Under the pieces are notes generated by a model. That model made no database searches. It had not been told where the DNA came from and saw only the letters and a program-made list of their open reading frames with translations. From Pedobacter suwonensis (GTDB lineage: Bacteria; Bacteroidota; Bacteroidia; Sphingobacteriales; Sphingobacteriaceae), in the NCBI RefSeq assembly GCF_900111825.1, contig NZ_FOJM01000006.1, positions 158,506-222,505 of the forward strand: DNA of 64,000 nt, in the 5' to 3' direction. The position numbers and the translations under genes are program-made. Shown in pieces: positions 16,196 to 24,321 of this stretch; position 1 is the stretch's first letter; the number at the start of each line of letters is the position of its first letter.

Positions 16196-16678
16196 ATGGC
16201 CATAACCATTAGGAAGATAACACCAGCAGATAATATTGCTACAGCTTCAATGATCAGAACGGTGTTAAGGGAATTTAAAGTAGACAGGCCAGGCACTGTT
16301 TATACCGATCCGACAACCGACGAATTGTCCACACTTTTTGAGCAACCTAAATCGGCTTACTGGCTTGCGGAAGAAGGCGGAGCTATTATTGGTGGCTGCG
16401 GCATTTATCCAACAGATGGCCTGCCGGATGGTTGTGTTGAACTCGTAAAATTTTATGCCCTTCCAGCTTCACGTGGCAAAGGCATCGGTAGGATGCTGAT
16501 GGAAAAGAGCATAGAATCTGCTCAGCAATTTGGTTATAATGAGATTTATCTGGAGTCTTTTCCGGAACTGGCCAAAGCCATCACCATGTACGAAAAGGCT
16601 GGGTTTAAAAAACTCGCAGGTCCGATGGGTAATTCTGGCCACTACGCCTGTAATATTTGGATGTTACTGGTTTTGTAG
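16196..16678 (+). CDS. GNAT-family N-acetyltransferase
   Basis: This 160-aa enzyme transfers an acetyl group from acetyl-CoA to an unknown amine. The acetyl-CoA-binding motif A is LPASRGKGIGRMLMEKSI, followed by motif B YLESFPELAKAITMYEKAGF. It is a monocistronic gene that converges with the outer-membrane receptor gene across an inverted repeat. Confidence 0.9.
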   Translation: MAITIRKITPADNIATASMIRTVLREFKVDRPGTVYTDPTTDELSTLFEQPKSAYWLAEEGGAIIGGCGIYPTDGLPDGCVELVKFYALPASRGKGIGRMLMEKSIESAQQFGYNEIYLESFPELAKAITMYEKAGFKKLAGPMGNSGHYACNIWMLLVL

Positions 16679-16698
16679 CTGGTTTACTGTTGGAAATG

Positions 16699-16751
16699 GT
16701 TAATCGGTTAACAGCATAAATGAATAAATTCACCTCCATTAACCGATTAAC
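16699..16751. terminator. Inverted repeat between converging genes
   Basis: GTTAATCGGTTAA (16699-16711) is perfectly complementary to TTAACCGATTAAC (16739-16751); the loop is 27 nt. It is placed between the 3' ends of the GNAT and receptor genes. It contains the same TTAACCG words seen at 21221-21318. It may act as a weak bidirectional terminator. Confidence 0.6.
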
Positions 16752-16767
16752 ACTTTATCTTCATTTT

Positions 16768-19185
16768 TTAATTTTTGCCAACCCTGTTTTCTTCTTCGCT
16801 GGTTCCGGTTTGTCTTTTGCGGGCGGTTTTGATTTTCATATTTCCGAATTTATAAGTGAAACTTAGGTTCACCCTCCGGCTTTCCCATTCATTTTGCCAG
16901 TAGGTTTTAATGTTGTTGTACTCCAGGTTTGCCCTGAATTTACTCGTATTAAAAATATCGTTTACTTTTAGTGCCAGTGTAGCATTTTTGTTCCAGAATA
17001 ATTTTTTAACACCAATATTGAGCTGATAACTTTCTAAGTTGCGAAAAAGACCATTAACCGATGGGGAATCGTAAAAGGCATAGGTGGTTAAGCTATAGTT
17101 TTTAGGTAAAGTAATGGTATTATCCATAACCACCGACCAGTTCCAGGAGAAAGCATTAAATCCGTTACCTTGTACAGCTGATTCGGTTCGGTTAAATCCC
17201 GCCGAAACTTCGGTACTGTTGTTCCACCATTTGGTTATATCGAAAGGATTCCCCGTTGCCATGTAAAAGTTTGTGGTACGGTTCAGGTTTTCTGGTCTGG
17301 AAATGCTTTCTTTCGTAATATCGTTCTGATAAACCACCTCCGATATCGAACCATTGTTAACCGAATAACTTAAAGTCAATATCCTGAAGTTTTTAATGGA
17401 ATAATTCAATTCGAAACTATTTGCGTAAGAGGGCTGTAGTAACGGATTTCCCTGTAGGGCAGTATAGGGATCGGAATAAAATGTAAACGGATTTAAGCTG
17501 CTGTATGATGGTCTGTTAATACTCTTACGGTATGTAGCTGTTATCAGGTTGTTTGAGTCGAGTTTTAGGGATACAAAAACTGTTGGAAAAAGCTTCCAGT
17601 ATTTTCGGTTGATCAGGGTATTGGTACCGGAAGAACTGCCATTGCCTAAAGTCTGTTCTGCACGTAAACCGGCTTTGATCTGTAGATTTTTAAAATTTTG
17701 ATCAAGGGAAAGATAACCTGCATTAATGTTTTCGTTGTAAGAAAAGGCGTTGGTTCTGCGGGGATCGGTGATCCAGCCAGCGGTTTTGAGCGAATCGAAA
17801 CGAACATCGCTCTGCGATTCTACCCAGCTGCTTTTCCAGCCGGTTTCCATTTTTAATGTTTTTGAAAAATTTAGGCTATAGTCGGCCTTGATCGAATAGA
17901 TAGAAACGTTTCCCATCCCTTTGTTACGCAAATCGATTGTATTGTCGATCAGCTGTTCATTTGCATCAAGATAATTATTGGTAAAAGTTTCGTTTTTGGT
18001 GTTATCGAACCTCACATAATCAGCATCAAAGCCTAATTCTCCGCCAAGTGTATCCGTTTTAAAACGGTAGTTCAGGTTAAATGCATGGTTTTTTTCGGTA
18101 TTGCTTTGTGGGTTGAACATTGATGTACTGCCCATTTTTGCACCTGCAGCATTATAATTTACCGAATTGCTATTAACCTTTGTTTCCTCAGGAGCCGTGA
18201 AGCCTTTTACCATCAGCCCTAATGTATGTTTCCCGTTGATGAAATAATCGGCACCGGTAGAATAATTTAAGCTGTTGGTTACCGGATGCCAAAAATTAAG
18301 CTGATTATACTGTTCATCGCCTATGGTTCTGTTTAACGTTAGCCTGTTATAGGAGTTATAATGTCCGGCGTCTAGGCGCAGATAAGTACTTACCTTGCCG
18401 ATATTGTAATTCAGGTTGGTACCTCCAAAAACTTTTTCATAACGCCCATAACCACCGCCCAGATTCATGTTTCCGTTAAATCCCTGCATTTTATTTCTTT
18501 TCAGTTTGATATTAATGATGCCTGCTGTACCCGCGGCATCAAAAGAAGATGGGGGATTAGAAATCAATTCTAATTTGCTTAATACAGATCCGGGCAATGA
18601 TTTTAGGTAAGTGGTCAGTTCCAGGCCCGTCATATAGCTCATCTTACCATCAATCATTATAATAATGCCTTTCTTACCTTTAAGTACGATGTTATCGTCT
18701 TTATCCAGTTTTACGCCTGGCGACCTGCTGATTACTTCCAATGCATTATCGCCAGCGGTATTCATCTGTTCTACATTTACAATCACCCGGTCTGCCTTTT
18801 GGTCAATTACAGGCATTTTTGATATAATATTTACTTCTTTCAGGTTTTGAGTTTCATCTGCCAGTACAATTAATGGGACTTTTACGGCCATATCTTTTAC
18901 TTCAAATGGTGCAGACAGGGCTTTTCTATAACCCATCATTAAAGCTTTAATAAGATATCTGCCTGGTTTAACATTACTAAATTCGTATAAACCTTGCTGG
19001 TTGGTAACCTGTAAAGTCACCGAAGAAGAATCGGGTAAGTGGATTAAAGCTACTGAAGCATAATCAAGGGCTTTATCTCTTTTATCGGTAATGGTTCCTG
19101 ATACCTTAGTGTTTTGAGCAAGAGTAGTTTGAAAATTGAAAATAAATAGAACAAGAAGTAGAGATTTAAAAAAGAGGTTCATCAT
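16768..19185 (-). CDS. Outer-membrane beta-barrel receptor (CarboxypepD_reg N-domain)
   Basis: I start at 19185, where MMNLFFKSLLLVLFIF begins a signal peptide (805 aa); the in-frame start at 19254 lies inside the upstream control region. The mature protein opens with a carboxypeptidase-regulatory-like domain (VSGTITDKRDKALDYASVAL). A plug-like region (VEQMNTAGDNALEVISRSPGVKLD) and a long barrel of aromatic strands follow. This is the outer membrane beta-barrel family common in Bacteroidota; the ligand is unknown. It is divergent from a LytS-like kinase, with candidate LytTR operators between them, suggesting control by that system. Confidence 0.9.
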   Translation of the reverse strand: MMNLFFKSLLLVLFIFNFQTTLAQNTKVSGTITDKRDKALDYASVALIHLPDSSSVTLQVTNQQGLYEFSNVKPGRYLIKALMMGYRKALSAPFEVKDMAVKVPLIVLADETQNLKEVNIISKMPVIDQKADRVIVNVEQMNTAGDNALEVISRSPGVKLDKDDNIVLKGKKGIIIMIDGKMSYMTGLELTTYLKSLPGSVLSKLELISNPPSSFDAAGTAGIINIKLKRNKMQGFNGNMNLGGGYGRYEKVFGGTNLNYNIGKVSTYLRLDAGHYNSYNRLTLNRTIGDEQYNQLNFWHPVTNSLNYSTGADYFINGKHTLGLMVKGFTAPEETKVNSNSVNYNAAGAKMGSTSMFNPQSNTEKNHAFNLNYRFKTDTLGGELGFDADYVRFDNTKNETFTNNYLDANEQLIDNTIDLRNKGMGNVSIYSIKADYSLNFSKTLKMETGWKSSWVESQSDVRFDSLKTAGWITDPRRTNAFSYNENINAGYLSLDQNFKNLQIKAGLRAEQTLGNGSSSGTNTLINRKYWKLFPTVFVSLKLDSNNLITATYRKSINRPSYSSLNPFTFYSDPYTALQGNPLLQPSYANSFELNYSIKNFRILTLSYSVNNGSISEVVYQNDITKESISRPENLNRTTNFYMATGNPFDITKWWNNSTEVSAGFNRTESAVQGNGFNAFSWNWSVVMDNTITLPKNYSLTTYAFYDSPSVNGLFRNLESYQLNIGVKKLFWNKNATLALKVNDIFNTSKFRANLEYNNIKTYWQNEWESRRVNLSFTYKFGNMKIKTARKRQTGTSEEENRVGKN

Positions 19186-19246
19186 TGTGTTTGTTTTATA
19201 TTGACGATTCAAAGATGAAGTGCTGGTGAGGTGTTTGAAATTATAT

Positions 19247-19329
19247 AATCCCAACCCTTTAAAATATTATCCCAATCCATTTTTAGGGAATAAATGGCAT
19301 TCATCCTTAATTTACCCGGGTTGGGATAA
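19247..19329. promoter_or_regulatory. Candidate LytTR operator: two direct and one inverted ATCCCAA sites
   Basis: AATCCCAACCC at 19247-19257 and TATCCCAATCC at 19268-19278 are direct repeats spaced 21 bp, which is two helical turns. The complement of TTATCCCAA recurs as TTGGGATAA at 19321-19329, forming a 9-bp perfect inverted pair with 19267-19275. LytTR domains bind paired sites about two turns apart, and a LytTR gene lies just downstream. Binding itself is inferred. Confidence 0.6.
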
Positions 19330-19390
19330 TTATTTGCACGTTTGGAATAAGAAAATAGGTGGATAAGAAAGCTTTATATAGTTTTAGGGC

Positions 19391-20398
19391 ATGAAAACAA
19401 TTAAAACCATTTCTATTCATATTTTATGTTGGCTGCTAGTATTGGGTTATTTCTACGGAGGCGCCTTAATTTCCGGAACTACCTTTACCAAGGTTGCATT
19501 TAATGTCTCCATGAATTTTATCCAGCTGATCGAATTTTATATCTGCTACCTCTGGGTTTATCCGCGTTTTTTGAAAAAGGGTAAGGTATTGCAACTAATT
19601 GGTGCTATTCTGTTTACTATAGCATTATTTATTTCGCTGCGTTACTTAATAGAAGAAGTGCTTTACTTAAAATGGTTTGGTTTCCATAATTATAGTGATG
19701 AAGTTACTGCCTGGGGATATATATCTGACAATATTTATTGGAGTATAGCTTTTATTGTGGTGCCAGCTGCTGCATATGGTATTGAGCAGAGCTTTAAATC
19801 AGAGCAGGCTAACCGAAAACTTAAAGAAGAAGTGGTTAAGGCGGAACTTTCCTTTTTGAAGTCGCAGATCAATCCACATTTTCTATACAATACTTTAAAT
19901 TATGTTTATTCGCTGGCTATTCCTGTTTCCGACAAGCTGGCCAATGCTGTTTTGCGTTTGTCAGACCTGATGCGTTACACCTTGAACGACAGCCCGGATG
20001 GTAAAGTAGGTTTAGATAAAGAAGTTGAGTATTTGGAGAGTTATGTGGCGTTGTTCAGGATGCGTTTTGAACCCAATTTTTATGTCGATTTTATTGCAGA
20101 TGGCATCGCTGATCAAAAAATAGCTTCGCTAATATTGATCCCGTTTGTTGAAAATGCTTTTAAGCATGGCGTGGTTAATGATGCGGCGCAGCCAGTACGC
20201 ATCAGGCTGAAGGTGCAACAAAAAAGACTGAGTTTTGAAGTGAGTAATAAGATCAGCCATGCGCAGAAAGACCACTCAAGCGGTGTAGGTATGGTAAATA
20301 TCCACCGTAGGTTAGATCTGATTTATCCCGATAAGCATGAGTTGTTAATTTCAAACAACGGCAATACTTACAAAAGTACTTTGATCTTAAATCTCTGA
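19391..20398 (+). CDS. LytS-like sensor histidine kinase
   Basis: This 335-aa membrane kinase has about four membrane helices in the first 145 residues and no obvious extracellular sensor domain. The cytoplasmic part has the His_kinase phospho-acceptor motif SQINPHFLYNTLNYV, then the N-box LILIPFVENAFKHGV and G-box GVGMVNIHRRLDLIY of an HATPase. It is of the type that phosphorylates LytTR regulators; its partner starts 72 bp downstream. The divergent receptor gene is a likely target. Confidence 0.93.
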   Translation: MKTIKTISIHILCWLLVLGYFYGGALISGTTFTKVAFNVSMNFIQLIEFYICYLWVYPRFLKKGKVLQLIGAILFTIALFISLRYLIEEVLYLKWFGFHNYSDEVTAWGYISDNIYWSIAFIVVPAAAYGIEQSFKSEQANRKLKEEVVKAELSFLKSQINPHFLYNTLNYVYSLAIPVSDKLANAVLRLSDLMRYTLNDSPDGKVGLDKEVEYLESYVALFRMRFEPNFYVDFIADGIADQKIASLILIPFVENAFKHGVVNDAAQPVRIRLKVQQKRLSFEVSNKISHAQKDHSSGVGMVNIHRRLDLIYPDKHELLISNNGNTYKSTLILNL

Positions 20399-20424
20399 TG
20401 TATAATTTGTATCATTGAAAACTA

Positions 20425-20470
20425 TGCTAATGTTAACTCATGCTAATCGCTAACCGCTAAACCCTAACCC
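20425..20470. repeat. Heptamer array TGCTAAT/CGCTAAC
   Basis: TGCTAAT, GTTAACT, then after a 2-nt slip TGCTAAT, CGCTAAC, CGCTAAA, CCCTAAC. It fills most of the gap between the kinase and regulator genes and ends at the regulator's ATG. Confidence 0.65.
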
Positions 20471-21199
20471 ATGATCCGTTGCCTTGCCGTTGATGATGAA
20501 TCATATGCTTCAGATATTATTGCTAGCTTTATCAGCAAAACCCCATTTTTAGATTTGGTTGGAACCACTACCAATGCTTTTGAAGCACTTAATCTCGTTC
20601 AGGAGGGTAAGGTAGACCTTGTTTTCTTAGATATACAGATGCCAGAGTTAACAGGGATCCAGTTTTTGAAGATCTGTGGTGGTAAATGCAAAGTGATTTT
20701 AACCACGGCCTACCCCGAGTACGCTTTAGAGGGGTTTGATCTTGATGTGGTAGATTATCTGCTTAAGCCGATTTCCTATGAACGTTTTTATAAGGCTGCT
20801 ACGAAAGCACAACAGATTTTAATGCCTGTAATGCCTGCTCAGCAGGAAACTGCTTTAAAGCCGGTAACCCAGGGGAATGATTTTGTTTTTATCAAGGGAG
20901 ATACTAAAAACAAGTTTATTAAGGTTAATTATGAAGATATTCTTTATATAGAGGGTTTAAAAAACTACGTTTCGGTTTATACCGCCACTCAAAGGGTTGT
21001 CACTTACCAGGCTCTGCGCGAGCTGGAAACCGAACTGCCTCAGCCACCCTTTTACCGTATCCATAAATCATATATTATTTCTCTTGAAAAAATCAAGATG
21101 ATAGACGGCAATACAGTTTATATCAACGATCAGGCTATCCCCATTGGTGAAACTTATAAAGAAGAATTTTTTAAAGTGGTGAGGGAAGGGAAGAAGTAG
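20471..21199 (+). CDS. LytTR-family response regulator
   Basis: This 242-aa regulator has a receiver domain (residues 1-120) with acidic pocket Asp8-Asp9 and phospho-acceptor Asp54 (FLDIQMPELTG), plus the conserved LLKPISYERF lysine. A LytTR DNA-binding domain follows from about residue 140 (FIKGDTKNKFIKVNYEDILY; RIHKSYIISLEKI). It pairs with the upstream kinase. Candidate operator sites at 19247-19329 suggest control of the receptor gene and its own operon. Confidence 0.95.
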   Translation: MIRCLAVDDESYASDIIASFISKTPFLDLVGTTTNAFEALNLVQEGKVDLVFLDIQMPELTGIQFLKICGGKCKVILTTAYPEYALEGFDLDVVDYLLKPISYERFYKAATKAQQILMPVMPAQQETALKPVTQGNDFVFIKGDTKNKFIKVNYEDILYIEGLKNYVSVYTATQRVVTYQALRELETELPQPPFYRIHKSYIISLEKIKMIDGNTVYINDQAIPIGETYKEEFFKVVREGKK

Positions 21200-21518
21200 G
21201 GTAGTTTGGTTAATTATATAAATCGGTTAACTGGTTAAATGAGGAATTTAAATATCGTTGAATTGTTAGATTGCTAGGATTCATCTTTCAATTAACCAGT
21301 TTGAACAATTAACCGATTAACCATTCTGAACAGTTTTCGGTTGGCAATTCGTAGTTAATCACTTAGCAATGCAACAATTGAACAATCTTTTGGCAATTCA
21401 TAATTGCAGTTGGCCAATTTAAACAGTTAGCCGGTTAGCCGACCTGTGTATAAATTCTCCCCAATATTTCTTTGGTTTTTTTTAAGTTTGCTGCATAAAG
21501 ATCAAATCAATCACCATC
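21200..21518. other. Intergenic region with inverted TTAACC words
   Basis: About 320 bases without a gene. AATCGGTTAA (21221-21230) and AACTGGTTAA (21229-21238) are complementary to TTAACCGATT (21309-21318) and TTAACCAGTT (21292-21301), so a bulged hairpin can form after the regulator gene. Looser heptad-like words follow to about 21445. TAAGTTTG at 21483-21490 is a -7 box for the next gene. Confidence 0.6.
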
Positions 21519-21986
21519 ATGCAAGAAACCAATTCGCTAAATCAGGTTGCAGAATTTCACACTACGTTTAAACATCCCATTTTGGAAAATCCGATAATTC
21601 CTTCAAAGCAGCGGGCAAATTTGCGTATTTCGCTTTTAGCAGAAGAACTGAGAGAATTGCAGGAAGCGGTAGAAAATGACGATCTGGTAGAGGTTGCCGA
21701 TGCCCTTTGCGATTTGCAATATGTTTTGGCAGGTGCTATCCACGAATTTGGTTTGGGTGGAAAATTTAAAACTTTGTTTGACGAAGTTCACCGTTCTAAC
21801 ATGAGCAAAGCTTGTAAAACAGTAGAAGAGGCTGAGCAAACCATCCGGTTTTATTTAGAAAAAGATGGGACCGAATCTTATTATAAAGAAGTAGATGGAC
21901 TGTTCCTGGTGTTCAGAAAATCTGATGACAAGACTTTGAAATCAATTAATTATTCGCCAGCTGATTTAAAATCACATTTGGTTTAA
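21519..21986 (+). CDS. MazG-like nucleotide pyrophosphohydrolase
   Basis: This 155-aa protein has the all-alpha NTP pyrophosphohydrolase signature. LLAEELRELQEAVENDDLVE is followed by VADALCDLQYVLAG, giving the EExxE...ExxD metal-binding acidic residues. Such enzymes hydrolyse non-canonical nucleoside triphosphates or related phosphates. Its C-terminal part (about 95-155) lies outside the core motif region. It precedes an alpha/beta hydrolase by 17 bp and is probably co-transcribed with it. Confidence 0.87.
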   Translation: MQETNSLNQVAEFHTTFKHPILENPIIPSKQRANLRISLLAEELRELQEAVENDDLVEVADALCDLQYVLAGAIHEFGLGGKFKTLFDEVHRSNMSKACKTVEEAEQTIRFYLEKDGTESYYKEVDGLFLVFRKSDDKTLKSINYSPADLKSHLV

Positions 21987-22003
21987 CTACAGATTAGTTA
22001 CCG

Positions 22004-22849
22004 TTGAAAAGGCTAAAACAAATCGTAAATGAACTTAAACTAACACAGGCCGGACCTGATGCTGCTTTAATGCGCGAGTTTATTTTTTACTCGCCTAAAA
22101 TGCCTTTACGCCTGCATCAGGAACAGCTTATTGCCGAATCAAAACAATTTAGCCTTCAGGTTTTTGATACCTATTTTACCAAAGCCAACCTAATCATTAA
22201 CTGTTTTAGCTGGGGAAATGGAAAACGCAAAGTGTTACTAACACATGGCTGGGCCTCTAAAGCCTTAGATTTTTATGAGCTGATTATTGAACTCCGAAAA
22301 ATAGAAGACCTGGAAATTATTGCCTTTGATGCTCCTGGTAACGGGAGTTCAATTTCAGAGTTTTCCAACCTGATGTTATATGCAGATTCGGTAAAAGCGA
22401 TTTCTTTAAACTATGCGCAGCCTGATGTTCTTATCGGGCATTCGCTTGGTGGCATGGCCAATGTAATTGCTTTACAGGAATTAGAGATAACTCCTGAATT
22501 GCTCGTTAGCATTGCACCATTGATCAGGCTGAAAGAGAACTTTGAACAGAGCTTACATTCGGTAAACGTAGTTGCAAAAGATCAGGACATTTTTTTTAGC
22601 AACTTTGCGAAAGAATTTCCAGTTCCGGCTGAACACTTTAACCTAACCGAACTTTATCAGCCAGGTACTGATTTAACACACTTTTTGGCTTATGATCCAG
22701 CCGATCATATTTCAACCCATCAGTTTCTTAAAGAATTCTTAGATAAAAATCCTGCAATAAACGCTAAATCATTTGAGGAGGTAGGACATTATAAAATACT
22801 CAGATCGGTTGACGTGATTGAAGCTATTATGGAGAGAATTAATAAATAA
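22004..22849 (+). CDS. Alpha/beta hydrolase
   Basis: This protein of up to 281 aa starts at a TTG at 22004; the first ATG would be 22070 (259 aa). The longer start is favoured by the short spacing to the previous gene but is not certain. The fold is shown by KVLLTHGWASKALDFY (oxyanion segment), FDAPGNGSS, and the nucleophile elbow IGHSLGGMA. A late histidine, in EVGHYKILRS, would complete the triad. Substrate unknown. Confidence 0.87.
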   Translation: MKRLKQIVNELKLTQAGPDAALMREFIFYSPKMPLRLHQEQLIAESKQFSLQVFDTYFTKANLIINCFSWGNGKRKVLLTHGWASKALDFYELIIELRKIEDLEIIAFDAPGNGSSISEFSNLMLYADSVKAISLNYAQPDVLIGHSLGGMANVIALQELEITPELLVSIAPLIRLKENFEQSLHSVNVVAKDQDIFFSNFAKEFPVPAEHFNLTELYQPGTDLTHFLAYDPADHISTHQFLKEFLDKNPAINAKSFEEVGHYKILRSVDVIEAIMERINK

Positions 22850-23205
22850 ACGTCATTTCGACTGAAGCGTAGCGGAATGGAGAAATCTTTTAATGCCAAA
22901 ACAATCATCTGCGCTTATCTTCTTCAATTCGTTAATAACTATAACACCATTTTGGCCCGTAGATTTAGGTAATCAACGCAGACCAAAATCTTCATTTAAT
23001 TGGAAAATGCACTAAGGTTAATTTTTTACTAACTATTGCTCCCAACCCCTGTCTTCGGCCTCATCTAATTCCATCGTCCATCCTACATCTTCCATCATCA
23101 TTCTACATCTTCCATCTGCCATATTATTTCTCATTCATAACAGTGCATAACAGTTAAAGTTGGTGTATATCCTATTTTTAGCGCAACCAAATATACAATC
23201 AGCAC
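22850..23205. other. Intergenic region before the rhamnose operon
   Basis: About 350 bases without a gene. It starts with a dispersed REP-like element (22851-22888), then heptad words on the theme TCCATCN from about 23066 to 23125 (TCCATCG, TCCATCC, TACATCT, TCCATCA). TATTTTTA at 23173-23180 is a weak -7-like box ahead of rhaT. Confidence 0.55.
22851..22888. repeat. REP-like dispersed element
   Basis: It begins CGTCATTTCGA and ends GAGAAATCT, matching elements at 34561-34598 and 39811-39908. The centre differs between copies. Confidence 0.7.
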
Positions 23206-24300
23206 ATGCAGGCAATTTTAGGTGTAATTTTTCATTTTTTCGGCGGGTTTGCCTCTGGAAGTTTTTATATCCCTTACAAAAAAGTCAGAGGCTGGGCATG
23301 GGAAAGTTACTGGATCGTTGGCGGAATTTTCTCCTGGTTAATCGTTCCTCCATTGGCTGCTTTTTTAACCATCCCAAATTTTACGGCAATTATTGCCGGC
23401 ACTAACGGAAGCATTTTATGGCTGACCTATTTTTTTGGCGTGCTTTGGGGCATTGGTGGCCTAACCTATGGTTTAGGCGTTCGTTATTTGGGCGTGTCGT
23501 TGGGCAGTAGCATCATTCTTGGACTATGTATGGTCCTGGGCTCTATTTTACCTTCCATCTATTTTGATTTTTTTCCACAGGCAGGTAAAGATACTTTTAC
23601 GATGTTTTTGCATACCGATTGGGGGCGGATGGTACTGTTGGGGCTTTTGGTGTGCATAGTTGGAATCGTCATCTGTGGTAAAGCAGGTATGATGAAAGAA
23701 AAAGAGATAAAATCTGTTGTTGCTGATCCGCATGGTATGGAGGTTAAAACCGAATACAAATTCGGGCTGGGCTTACTTGTAGGGATTGTTTCGGGTGTTT
23801 TAAGTGCTTGCTTCAACTTTGGTATCGAAGCGGGAAAACCAATGGCTGATGCAGCCAACTCGATTTGGAAAGCGGCAAATCCTGCTGAAAACGGTAATTT
23901 TTTATTTCAGAATAATGTTACTTATGTAGTTGTGCTTTGGGGCGGTTTAACCACCAATTTTATCTGGTGTATGGTGCTAAACGCCAGGAATAAAACTTTT
24001 AGCGATTACACCAATGCAAAGAGTCCGCTGATTAAAAACTATGTTTTTTCCGCACTGGCAGGTACCACCTGGTTTTTGCAGTTTTTTTTCTATGGTATGG
24101 GCGAAAGCAAAATGGGTAATGGAGCCAGTTCTTGGATATTGCATATGGCCTTTATTATTTTAATTGCGAATGTTTGGGGGCTGATATTAAAAGAGTGGAA
24201 AGGTGTATCTCGTAGAACACTGATAACGATTTTGGCTGGCATTTTAACCATCATCATTTCGGTGTTTATTGTGGGTTATGGTAATTCAATAAAAAATTAA
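23206..24300 (+). CDS. rhaT: L-rhamnose/H+ symporter
   Basis: This 364-aa protein with about ten membrane helices belongs to the RhaT branch of the drug/metabolite transporter superfamily. Recognisable parts are the N-terminus with GGFASGSFYIPYKKVRGWAW, the segment GVRYLGVSLGSSIILGLC and FGLGLLVGIVSGVLSACFNFG. It imports L-rhamnose across the inner membrane. It is the first gene of the rha cluster, 21 bp before the aldolase gene. Confidence 0.93.
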   Translation: MQAILGVIFHFFGGFASGSFYIPYKKVRGWAWESYWIVGGIFSWLIVPPLAAFLTIPNFTAIIAGTNGSILWLTYFFGVLWGIGGLTYGLGVRYLGVSLGSSIILGLCMVLGSILPSIYFDFFPQAGKDTFTMFLHTDWGRMVLLGLLVCIVGIVICGKAGMMKEKEIKSVVADPHGMEVKTEYKFGLGLLVGIVSGVLSACFNFGIEAGKPMADAANSIWKAANPAENGNFLFQNNVTYVVVLWGGLTTNFIWCMVLNARNKTFSDYTNAKSPLIKNYVFSALAGTTWFLQFFFYGMGESKMGNGASSWILHMAFIILIANVWGLILKEWKGVSRRTLITILAGILTIIISVFIVGYGNSIKN

Positions 24301-24321
24301 AATTTAAACAAAAATATAAGA

